23,626 nt of DNA from Hyphochytrium catenoides (lineage: Eukaryota; Sar; Hyphochytriomycetes; Hyphochytriales; Hyphochytriaceae). The stretch is from the NCBI GenBank assembly GCA_900088475.1, contig FLMG01001215.1, positions 1 to 23,626 of the forward strand, given 5' to 3'. Shown here piece after piece: positions 1 to 9,500 of the stretch; position 1 is the first letter of the stretch; each line of letters begins with the position of its first letter. The notes beneath the pieces were generated by a model. It saw only the letters and a program-made list of their open reading frames with translations. It made no database searches and was not told the DNA's origin. Position numbers and translations under genes: made by a program.

Positions 1-25
1 GAGAGAGAGAGAGAGAGAGAGAGAG
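1..25. repeat. (GA)n microsatellite at the left edge
   Basis: Uninterrupted GA dinucleotide repeat that runs off the left edge, so its true length is unknown. It is the first of several GA/CT tracts in the window. Confidence 0.95.
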
Positions 26-959
26 TTTTACCTACATTTACAAGATCAGCTGGCACACCAGAATCCACCTTTTCAATCAGAAGATTTCATTTCTCCGTTC
101 TTTTCAATTATTCTCATATATATTTCAATAGACTGACCGCTATTCAGAACCGGACTTCTAAAGCTATGACCATACCCAATTACGCTCTTTTTATCGCTAA
201 TCCCGCCGCTTGGAAAGCTTCCAATATTCATCCTCTGCCCTTGTCAATCTTCAAGCTGCTCAGAACAGAACAGTATCTCTCTCTCATCCTAGTAAACGGT
301 ATAGACAAAAGCTATAAGGCAACAAGAAGCCTACTATGAAGGCTTCACTATATCTTTCTTCTGATGACCATCACCGCCGCCTCCTATAGAAGCCCTCCAG
401 CAACAGCGGCTCCAGGAAGAAGCTGTGATGATGACCCAAGACCATGTTCTCAATGGGCGAAGCAGCAGGCACGCGCGGCTGGGGCACTCGATGAAACTCC
501 ATCTCTGCATTACTGCTGCGTTGCAGGAGGAGGACAGAGATCGATCCGTCTGTAGGTGATGGTGGTGGCCGTGATGAGTAGAGACGAGAGGAGAGGAAGA
601 TCCGCGCTCCCACCACACCTGTCAGAGGAGATAACCCTAATAGGCCATTCTTCGTTCATGGTGGAATGAACCGTCTCCGGATCCGTCTTGGCTCCACCAA
701 AGGACTCCCACGCGTGGGAACGCTAAGAAGGGTCGGAAAACCGCAGCCTTGAGCCGCACACTCCTCGGCGTCGAGGACGACTTTCCTCCTGTGCGCACCA
801 GGAGGCTCTGCGATTCTTCCTTTGTATTCTGGCTATACGCAGGTTTTTTGAGAGCCAGCCAGAACTCCGTCCATAATAAAACTGCGACAGTGCTTGACGT
901 GACATCCGCCAATCCAAAAAGGCAAGCTTCAGATGAATCCATAGTCCCTGACGACTGCC
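26..959. other. Non-coding region upstream of the Crinkler-type gene
   Basis: I see no convincing gene here. Short open frames overlap on both strands between about 330 and 980, but their translations are rich in Ser, Arg and Pro and match no family I know. The stretch presumably holds the promoter and 5' leader of the gene starting at 960. An in-frame TAG at 942-944 shows that that gene does not extend further upstream in the same exon. Confidence 0.5.
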
Positions 960-1955
960 ATGGAGGAGAAACAGACTGAACAGTACTTATGGGTCAAGTT
1001 CGAAGAGGATGAACCTGTGGAGATTGAAGCTACCGGTTGTCCGAATGTATCGAGGTTCATACGACACGCTCAACAAGTGTTGGAGGTTCCCCTGCGAGCG
1101 GGCCGACTGCTCCTACAGCGGCATGATGGACAAATCTTGGATCCGCAAGATCCACCGTCCGTGTATAGCCAAGGAAACACCGCATATACCCCGTTCCTGT
1201 TGACGGATCTGTCAAAGAAGAGGAAAATCGACCAGAAAGAGCCATCACCGCACATCAAGCGGCTGGAACGTTGGTCACAACTCAACACCATTTTGGTGCA
1301 GTTTGAAGCATCTGCTGTTCAAAAATCCTCCGGTGGGAAAAAAAAGTCGAAGGGCAGCAGCGTCCCACCCTCATCAATCACATGGGACCTGGTGTTTCCA
1401 GTTTATGAGCCTCTGTGGAAGGACTACATTCAACCTGTCAAGGACATTCCTTCCGAGGCAATGGATACGCTGCATGATTATCTCAAGATCCTGTCGGTAA
1501 CTGTCGGTCCGCTGATCACGACAGGCAAGGGGTCACAAAGGCTACATTTTATAGCACCGATACTTGTGTATGTTGCCAAATGTTTCCCACCTGATGACGG
1601 AGTCCGCCTTCTCATTGAAGAGAATTTGGTCGGGAACCAAGTGAAAGCACATGGCCATTTTGAGTTCATCCTGAAGAGAAGAAACAAACGAATATGTATC
1701 GTGGAGGCGAAGAAGGACAAGATGGACCAAGGAATGGTTCAAAGTTTACTTGGTATGGAGGTTGCGGCAGAGCTCGATAATCTATCCACTGTTTATGGCA
1801 TTGTTACGAACTATGCGCAGTGGTGCTTTCTAACCAGCCAGGATGATCTTGTCCTTGTAGACTTTGACACTTTACATTTTGAGCTTGAGGTTGTTAGCAA
1901 AGAATCGTTGCAGCGAGTAGCAGGAAAGATCTTTGCAGTTTTGTCAGATGATTAG
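960..1955 (+). CDS. Crinkler (CRN)-type protein: ubiquitin-like header plus PD-(D/E)XK nuclease-like domain
   Basis: Single-exon gene of 331 residues. The ATG at 960 lies in a strong Kozak context (GCCATGG) and an in-frame TAG sits 18 bases upstream. Residues about 9-80 resemble the ubiquitin-like header of Crinkler proteins: LWVKF at the start, then a GRLLLQRHDGQIL-type segment. A basic linker follows, with KKRK at 86-89 and a Lys-rich patch at 126-131, which could serve nuclear import. Residues about 195-300 look like a restriction-endonuclease-fold domain: acidic residues at 220-221, E235 in HGHFEF, E249 and K251 in CIVEAKK, then Q257 and a following helix. This corresponds to the E...(D/E)...ExK...Q core. 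In oomycetes and some fungi such proteins act as effectors in host nuclei; across eukaryotes the header-plus-nuclease arrangement is linked to genetic conflict. No signal peptide or LFLAK-type motif is visible. Nuclease activity is inferred, not shown. Confidence 0.82.
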   Translation: MEEKQTEQYLWVKFEEDEPVEIEATGCPNVSRFIRHAQQVLEVPLRAGRLLLQRHDGQILDPQDPPSVYSQGNTAYTPFLLTDLSKKRKIDQKEPSPHIKRLERWSQLNTILVQFEASAVQKSSGGKKKSKGSSVPPSSITWDLVFPVYEPLWKDYIQPVKDIPSEAMDTLHDYLKILSVTVGPLITTGKGSQRLHFIAPILVYVAKCFPPDDGVRLLIEENLVGNQVKAHGHFEFILKRRNKRICIVEAKKDKMDQGMVQSLLGMEVAAELDNLSTVYGIVTNYAQWCFLTSQDDLVLVDFDTLHFELEVVSKESLQRVAGKIFAVLSDD

Positions 1956-4453
1956 CGAACTGACAACTAACTCTTCAGGAGGGAAACTTCGTCGATCCTA
2001 ATGGAGTCCGGTACCTGCTCAGCATCTAGTACTTCTCTTTGGAACACCCTCACGCCGACGTCGCCTCTACATTCTGCAACCTAAACTGTTCACGCTGCTG
2101 TCGTTCCCGTGAGCAAGACGTTGTTCTGCTATCTCAACACGCGCTTCTTGTGGAGGATCAACCTAACTTTCCGTCACAACCGGTGTTGTGGTGATGAAAC
2201 GTTAGATACATTCCCGCCGATGAAACCAGTGCCCACATGTTGCTAAAGTAACGCTGCTGCGTTCATCATCATTGTCCTCCTCGAAACAAATCATGCGCTT
2301 GTCTTCTCCACCACCCCGACTGACGAGTGATGTTACTTCGGCTGCTGCACTGTGCCGGCAACAATCAACACTAAAACCATTATACACTGATTAAAGTTCG
2401 GATCTTGTCCCCTGGTATAAATATAGTAAACCAGCAATGACTAACCACTTTATTGGATTCGGATCTGATTTGAATCAGGTCCTGGGTGGATCCTTTGAAG
2501 ACTGCATCTATGAAGAAACGATCCTCTATTCCCCACATGAAGACAACCATGTCGTCTACTATGTTGAACGGTGTACAGGGAGGGGACATGGCGGTAGCCC
2601 TAGCATAGAGTCTTCTTGTCCTAGCTGCTTTGATGCATATTTGATGCACTGGTTGTCCTTCTTCTCTTCTCATCTTGTTCCTTCCATCCTTGTCGTCGTC
2701 CCACCGGAAGGGAATAATGCTAGTTCCCACTATGATATTCTTGGACATCAATAGTGTCTTCGCCCCCTCGCGCTGGTGCCCGTTCGTCCTACTGTGATCG
2801 TTCACATGCTCCTTCTCGCTTTTCAGTACAGTCAATAGTCGGACTTTGCCGCTGCCTGTCAGTCATGGTCTATCTGCATCACTACTAACACTATAGCCAT
2901 GATGATGACAAGAAACGTAGTGGACATGCCCGAAGGTTATGATGAGCTCTTCTTTCGACTGAATAACGACCATCATCAGTGATAAATGTCTGAGATCTAT
3001 GTAACATCATCTTCTTTTTGAATCGCCCTTGGCCCTACCGAAGGGCAACACACTTGTTGGCCAGCCGGCGGTTCGATCGTCCACTCCAATAAGCTAAGAA
3101 TGCCATTCTCGGTCAGGGATTGGGTTACATTCGGGAGCAAAACGGTAGTCTCTTATACTCAAGGCCTCCTTTATAGTCTGGGGTTCGGGCTGTAGCCTAG
3201 AATAGGCCCCTACCGGTAAAATCGGACAAGGCCCAGTGTAGTGCATTCTTAGGCTACTAGTAGAAGAAGCAGGGCCAGTTGTTCTTCTCATCGCAAAAGA
3301 ATTAAATAATCTCCTTGGTGCTTCTTCCATCGTGAGAAGAGGAAGAAAACACCGGTGACCAATGGCCAACGATGCTTCGACTTGGTGAGTGTTGCGCCTG
3401 TCGTTCGGAGTGAGTCAACGCACCGTTAGCTAGGAATGATGGGAGTAAGAAGAGGTCATAGAATGAAGAAGTGGAGATTGGTACATATGTACAAACCGCT
3501 GGTCAATCTACTAACTATAGAAGAATTAGGATATGTCTAGTTGATCACCTGTGAGCTTCCGCCAACCACGTGACCTTCTGAATGGCGGATGATGGAAGAT
3601 AAAGACGAAAAGTTCCCCTAAGAAATGCGGAAAGAGGAAAAGAACAACAGGAAGCCCCGGGGCGAGTTGGTTGCTTGGTGTGTGGAGTATTATTATGACA
3701 AAGATGGAACGTTGGAGAAGACGACAGAGTGTGACAGGGACAGGATGAAGCACGAAGCAGGTGTGGGTGGTATCACTTACGAAGTAAGAACAGACATGGA
3801 AGACGTTCTTGAACCAAGTCGGACGTTCTCCTTAGAATCTTAGGACAGTGACCGGGCATCATGACCAAAGTAGATGGGAACGGTATCGTCATCAGCTCTG
3901 CAGAACCTAGCTTTGCTTATGATGATAGAGAAGCGGTCTCAAAGGCGGCCTGACTACGGCAGCGGTCATGCCTTTTATAACAAGTACAGCTGTACTTTTG
4001 ATTAGCCGGCCGCTGAAGGTTCAGTATGGATGGCCAGTGCAAGACGGGCTTGCAAGTGGTATTCTTCCTAGATTTAGCCTTCGTCGACCTTCTTCTGCAC
4101 CGGACCTTTTGTTGGAAGCGATAGCGACAGGTCGGTCAGTGAAGAGCCCATACGCTCTGTGTGCCGGGTACTGGCTCTTCATCTAGTAGAACTACTGCAG
4201 TATGTAGAGCACAGAACTACAGGCTGATAATAATGGCTCATCATCTTCTTTGCGTTTTCAACTTCTGCCAAGCTCATATCCGCACTTCCTCGTGATTAGA
4301 AGAGCTTCTTGTTGGGAGTCATTGTAGTGTCACTCTCTACTTTGCTGCAAGGGAAGCCACGCAGCACCATATACCAGCGCGGCTAGCATCCATACGTAAA
4401 AAAGAGAGGCCATCTGGTGACTAGTAGGCACATAACCTCCCAGAGGAAGAGCC
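1956..4453. other. Gene-poor 2.5-kb spacer
   Basis: Apart from the RING remnant at 2202-2387, I recognise nothing in this stretch. Open frames lie at 2437-2754 (+), inside 2380-2835 (-), 3094-3369 (-) and 3625-3843 (+, 72 codons from an ATG). The first two overlap on opposite strands and cannot both be real. The 3094 frame has only a TTG start. None shows a domain, signal peptide or convincing splice sites. The 3625 frame is the most protein-like by composition but stays unassigned. Confidence 0.45.
2202..2387 (-). pseudogene. RING-H2-like zinc finger remnant
   Basis: The minus-strand frame reads ICFEED, then an acidic spacer, then LATCGHWFHRRECI followed at once by TAA at 2202-2204. The second half of this motif (C-G-H-x-F-H-x-x-C-I) is the typical middle of a RING-type E3 ubiquitin ligase. 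The first ligand is missing: where the Cys three residues before ICFEE is expected there is Arg, encoded CGC, one transition from TGC. The last CPxC pair is also absent, and none is visible in the next 200 bases downstream on this strand. There is no ATG upstream in the frame, only GTG at 2385-2387. A decayed gene fragment is the simplest reading. A chance match or one exon of an unresolved gene remains possible. Confidence 0.35.
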
Positions 4454-5068
4454 ATGGTCAACCTAGTCAAAGGAGACGCAGTAGCCATCACTGCCCTAGC
4501 TATTGTACTGACTACCACCACAGCTAGTATCCTGGCAAGTGCTGCGCCTCCGCACTACCGTTATACCATTGACCAATGCCAAGAAAGGCCAGCACGAGGA
4601 ATCCGGGTGTGTGCCGTCAACTACAATGACGTGATGCAAGGAGGAAGACCTATTCTTGACATTGGTTATGGCGGGAGCTCTTGGGCATACAACGTAATGG
4701 ATACGGTCCAGCATGGTGGACAGCTTTTCGTACGGGTCAAAATGAATGGCAAAGGGTGGACAGACTTCAAGCTGTACAACTCGTCCCAGGAGCAGGAGTT
4801 CTATACCTGGAAACGCCCAGAGATGGTAAAGTTTTACCTTCCAATCAACGACGTACGTTATATTAACTATAACAGCAACGAGCCACCAGCCGAAGAGCAG
4901 GATTTGATGTTCTTTGCAAAGGATGGAAGGAAGATGAATGCTTGGGATGTGGAGTTCGCCTTCTACGCCATGGATAACGATAATAAGAAGGTTTGGGATA
5001 ACAATGGCGGCAACAACTATCACATGCGCTTCGAAGTTGACGATCCCCCTAAGTGGACGCCTTATTAG
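4454..5068 (+). CDS. Small secreted protein with a starch/glycogen-binding-like module (CBM21/25/53 type)
   Basis: Single-exon gene of 204 residues, ATG in the context GCCATGG. Residues 1-30 form a signal peptide with a hydrophobic Ala/Leu/Val/Thr core, and ASA-A near residue 30 is a likely cleavage site. The mature part has only two cysteines (42 and 53), which could pair. The rest looks like a beta-sandwich: GYGGSSW near 71-77, a GWTDFKLYN strand at 101-109, an EFAFYAMDN strand near 167-175, and WDNNGGNNY at 181-189. The last motif is the hallmark WDNNxGxNY end of CBM21 and CBM25/53 starch- or glycogen-binding domains. No catalytic domain is attached, so the protein would be a free-standing secreted binding module. 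Which CBM family it belongs to cannot be settled by eye. Confidence 0.72.
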   Translation: MVNLVKGDAVAITALAIVLTTTTASILASAAPPHYRYTIDQCQERPARGIRVCAVNYNDVMQGGRPILDIGYGGSSWAYNVMDTVQHGGQLFVRVKMNGKGWTDFKLYNSSQEQEFYTWKRPEMVKFYLPINDVRYINYNSNEPPAEEQDLMFFAKDGRKMNAWDVEFAFYAMDNDNKKVWDNNGGNNYHMRFEVDDPPKWTPY

Positions 5069-6530
5069 TAAGAAGCAATGAAGCTCTTCGCCCGCCCTCT
5101 GCGCCTCCTCTCCTACCTAAAACGAGCAGGAGGACGTTCGTCGTCTTTAGTCGACTAACGCTACACTTTTTGGGCTGTTAATTATTATCTGCATAGAGAG
5201 GCAGCAGCTGCAAGGTTGCTTATTTTGGCCCTCCACCACCCAGTGTTTTTTTCTATTTTAATTATGTTCTAGCATAACTTACCCAGCGTAGCGCTTGTTG
5301 GCCCCAGAAGAATTGTCCAACGTTCCTTTCCCCTTATCGGAAGTACAAACAGCCCGTGGCGGCGATGTCTGATGGTAGCAAAGCAATCAGCGCCGTCCGA
5401 CCTCTAGGAGGGAAAGAGACAGTATCTCAGACAACCCTCATCATCACTCGACCGAGTCAGAGAGCGCTTTGCCAGACGCACATGAGTATATATATTCGTC
5501 ATGATGCACCTTGGCGGGGCAAACCACCAACGCCCAGCGGCTCGGGACTTGTTAATCTTAGATGGCCAAAGTAAGAAAAGATCAGTCAAACCGGCAGCTA
5601 CTTGGTATCGACACCTAGTTCCTCCTTTGTTAACGAGCAAGAGATGCTTCTACGCAACCTTCTGTTCATTCTCTAGGCAGCCACCAGCAGCTCAGGCTTT
5701 ACCCAGCGACCAAGATCTCTAGAAATCGGCGCCAGGCAGGCGCGCCTTCTTCTTCATCTTCTTCTTCTTCCAGCAGTAAGTTGAAGGCTGCTGTTGCGTC
5801 TCTTCTACTATCTTTGGTCTGGCGCCTGCACTCGTCAGGATGGTGTTTGACCTTTCGTCAACCAGTAATCCCCCTTGACCTAACAATACCGAATATGAAA
5901 GATTTCGCCGTTACTTTCGAATGAATTGTTCCAGTGACCTATTGTAGAGCTATCACAGTGGTGTTTATACTACCTTGGTGTGAAGGTTTCAGTTGCCGAT
6001 GGCTATATTTTTCCAAGGAAGTAAAGAAACTCTGAAGAGGCAGGGCAGGGAAGGTGAAGATGATGCGCGGGCCCAGGAGCGCGGCGAGCAGAAGACGCAA
6101 GTGACACTCCGCATCCAGCTTCCATGAGCAGCTTCATCTTCTTCAGAGCCACACGCTCCGCATGGCCTTGACTGGGACAGTTGTCTCTTGACTATCAGCA
6201 TTGACACTAGCCGTAATAGAAGCAGTAGCAGCGGCAACGGAGGGCAGACTTCCTCGTCAATCTACAAGGAGTCCTGGTAGTGGTGGACATTTCTCTTCTA
6301 TTCCAAAGTCGTCGCAGCGAAACAGAGCAAGCTCCTCCACCTGTTAAGAGACAATTAAGAGATCATTAGCCCTGGGATGGCACGCTATTGAAGACAGTCG
6401 GTCACTTGTACTGGCAAGCGTCTCACCGGATGTCTCTCTTGGGTGCCGGAGCCTATTGTGAGACTCATGTCACAAGGTTATAGCAAGGTGTGACAGTTTA
6501 AGGCCAAGAGGTTTTCATAAAACCTTGGCA
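5069..6530. other. Gene-poor spacer upstream of the large surface-protein gene
   Basis: Small open frames on both strands show no recognisable domain. A CTT-rich microsatellite lies at about 5742-5772. The minus-strand frame at 5989-6237 begins with a Leu-rich stretch resembling a signal peptide, but only from a TTG, and it is followed by sequence of no recognisable kind. The promoter of the 6531 gene presumably lies in the last few hundred bases. Confidence 0.45.
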
Positions 6531-9500
6531 ATGGAGGGCGCTAGATGTAATAACTCGCTAGCAGGCGGTCGGAAACTGCTGCTCAGGCGAAGGATGGCCA
6601 TCTTCCTCCTCGTCCACAGCTTTCATCTGCTCTGTCTCATAGAGGTGTGCGTGGGCTATCGAATCGTTGGTGAGACGGACTCCGTCCCTTTCGACTGGTG
6701 GGAGAAAGGGTTCACAGGAAGCCTTGAAGAGCCTTCCACTTCCCATCAGCCAGACAGGATCAATGAAGGAGCGCCCTCAACACCAGACTACTCTCGACTA
6801 TGGGAGTGGGATACACCTCCGCCTAATCGTAAGATAGCCAGTCTTACTATCCCAAAGTGTTTGAGGATTATTCTCTCTCTTGGTATCCTGCTAGCCCATC
6901 ATGCTCCCTTCTAGTTGCTTATCCGATATCCATCTGCTTGGGCCGAATAACGTAATCCTATTGACTGTTGTTGGTGCTTCTCCCGACGGGCAACCAGAGC
7001 GATGTCCAGGAATGAAGATAATTGATGGAGAAGCTTACTGCCATGACAAGACGTTTGGATACTGCGACCAGCGTTCCGGTACCTGCTTCTGTGAGCAAGG
7101 ATATCAAGGGATTGACTGCACTCAGTGTACTTCCACCCACTATAAGGAAAACGGACTCTGTTATCCAAAGCGTAAGTTCACTAGAAGTACGGGCGGAGCT
7201 CTGATGGCGCAAGAAGGAGTGATCTACAGGTTGGCAGTATTAAAAGGGTAGAAGCCCTAAGATAGAAGCCCTAGAGCGGGCAGTTAAGCGTCTCTGGCCT
7301 TCCCCTCAAGGCAGATCTTAAGGATCAACACTGAAAGAGCAGGTGGCATAAGAGAGCGCAGGGAATAAGAGGGCTGATCGGGGAACAAAGTAGCCAAGAT
7401 TCGTAAACATCTGGGTCAGGTCAAACCTTCCTCAAACTACCGTTATTCCAGGACCTTGCCCCAATGCTTGCTCTGGGGAGGGGATTTGCGACTACCGCCG
7501 TGGCAAATGTCAATGCAATCCTGAGTACATTGGATTAGACTGCTCAACACGTAGGCATTGCTTCTCCAAGAGTGTGCATTGGCGGTTTGCGCTCATTTCT
7601 CTTGTCACTGTTTACTGCCCTGCACTCCTCCCTTCTCGGTGCTTCACCTTTCGGTCACTAGCGTTCCTTTTCTAGGTCCATCCTCTGTCTATATTCGACC
7701 TGCAGTCCTTGATGCTCCGCCTCATGTTACAGCCCTGTGCAAATCCTTCAGCCCTCTGTGCGAAGAGTGTACGAGCAAGAATTGCACTCAGTGTCGACAG
7801 GGGTTCTACGTGAACCCGTCACCTCCGGATTGCTACACAGATATTTGCTGTAAGCCTTGAAGTCTCTGCAATTTCCTTTCGCTGTCTTTCCTCTCCCGGC
7901 AACGTTCGTCCTGAGAACTCAGGTTATTCATATCCTGGAGCCTGTTTCTGATGTTCACTTATCTTGTTCTATGTCTATTGAGACGAAGGATAGCACCCGC
8001 TCTTTCCTAGCTAACTTCGAGAGGCTGAATGATACATGATCGGTATTGTCTGGAGAAAGTAAGCTCACGTCCCATTGTTTCTTCTTCCCTTACGTTTCTT
8101 AGTATCCTGCGCGGACAAATTCGATGTTCGATGCACATCGTGTGACTCTGAGCGGTGCTTCCATTGTACGGACCTTCTTCTCTTGTCAATCAAGAGAAGC
8201 GGAGCTCGGAAAGGGATTGACCCACCTCTACCTCTAGAGGAGTCTTCTCGAGTTCTCTCCTACTCCCTTCCGTTTGGGACGCAGGACCCATCCTATTTTG
8301 ACGAGGCTGAGCCCTATCATGTCATCGATGCCAGCAAGGTCCCCTTACATTCCCGTGCTAAGACGTGTATACAGGTACTACCACTTTTGGTGTACAGTTT
8401 TCTCCTCCGTCATCATAAACTACGTGTCCCGTCACACACAATCTAGTCAAGAGCTGAGCATAAGCTCATCATTCACAGCCGGTTATTGCCTTCCTGTAGC
8501 GGCCACTGCAACATACTCAGCTCTAGCCTTCTATATCGCATGTCGTCTATCGCTGTTTAAAATACTATGCCCATTGTTCTCCTCTGCCACATCTTACAAT
8601 GTAGTCTTTTTGTCTCACGCCGCCGCATGACATCATACCTGTCTCTACTAGGGTCTGAGCAATGATGACTCCTGGAGATGCGTCAGTCCTCCTATTGGAG
8701 TTCCTGTTTCACATCGGATTTGTGGAAGTCTGGGCACAGTTTACTTTTCTTCCCCATGGTACATCGCTAATGAGAACCAAAGATATATGAATCTCACAGT
8801 GCGAAGAACAGGAGGCGGAGAGGGCTCACTGACGCTCAATTTCACATTATCTCATCTCTCTTCGGATTCGTCCGATGTCTCCGCAAGCCCTCCATACACC
8901 TCCTCACAGCGCCTCGTCTTTCAAGAAGGAGTGGTTGAGCTCATTTTTCCGGTGAGTAGCCTTAAGTTTAGGACCCTCACCCTAATTTGGAGGCCACGTG
9001 TAGCTATGTTGGCGACGGATTTCCAGGGCAAAAGACTTAGAAGGACTAAGTTTACTGATAGCCCGGTGGGTGATAACGTGCTAACAGAACCTGTAGGTTC
9101 ACATCTTAGATGACCGGAAATTTGAGCCTGCCAAGAGGTTTTTGGTGTCCTTGAGCCAACCCAATCTCGGTAGTCTCGGCAACACCAAGAGTGCTGTCGT
9201 TGAAATAGTGGATGACGATCATAACAGGACAGAGGCAAAGAACAGGTCTCCTGCTCCTCTCCCTTCACCTTACCTTGACATCCACTAGCTCCTTCCATGT
9301 CTCCTTGTTCGCTTTCGGCTTTGCATATCGGTTGCATCTACCTTCGAGCGCAAATTAGCTGGTTATTTCTTCATTGCTGTCTACTCAGCTCTCATCATTT
9401 CTTCGCCATCGCAGCTACATCCGCCAAGCAGCAGGTTCCTCTCTTCCTACCGCTGTGGTTGGCGTCCCTCTGTCTCTTCAGCTCACTGCTGTGTCAGGGG

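Noticed and set aside
2380-2835. Long minus-strand frame (151 codons) overlapping a plus-strand frame at 2437-2754
   Set aside because: The minus frame begins at TTG, the two frames lie on opposite strands of the same DNA, and neither shows a known domain, signal peptide or splice support.
3060-3090. GGTTCGATC resembling a tRNA T-loop
   Set aside because: The bases on either side do not form the five-pair T stem, and no D arm, anticodon arm or acceptor stem fits around it.
3094-3369. Minus-strand frame of 91 codons, with a palindrome AGAATG-C-CATTCT at its 3' end near 3098
   Set aside because: The start is TTG, no family is recognised, and a 13-base palindrome alone is expected by chance in this much sequence. 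No terminal inverted repeats of a transposon were seen.
3625-3843. Plus-strand ATG frame of 72 codons
   Set aside because: The composition is acceptable for a small protein, but there is no domain, signal or context to support it.
5989-6237. Minus-strand frame with a Leu-rich start resembling a signal peptide
   Set aside because: It begins at TTG, the rest shows no domain, and it lies in the probable promoter region of the large plus-strand gene.
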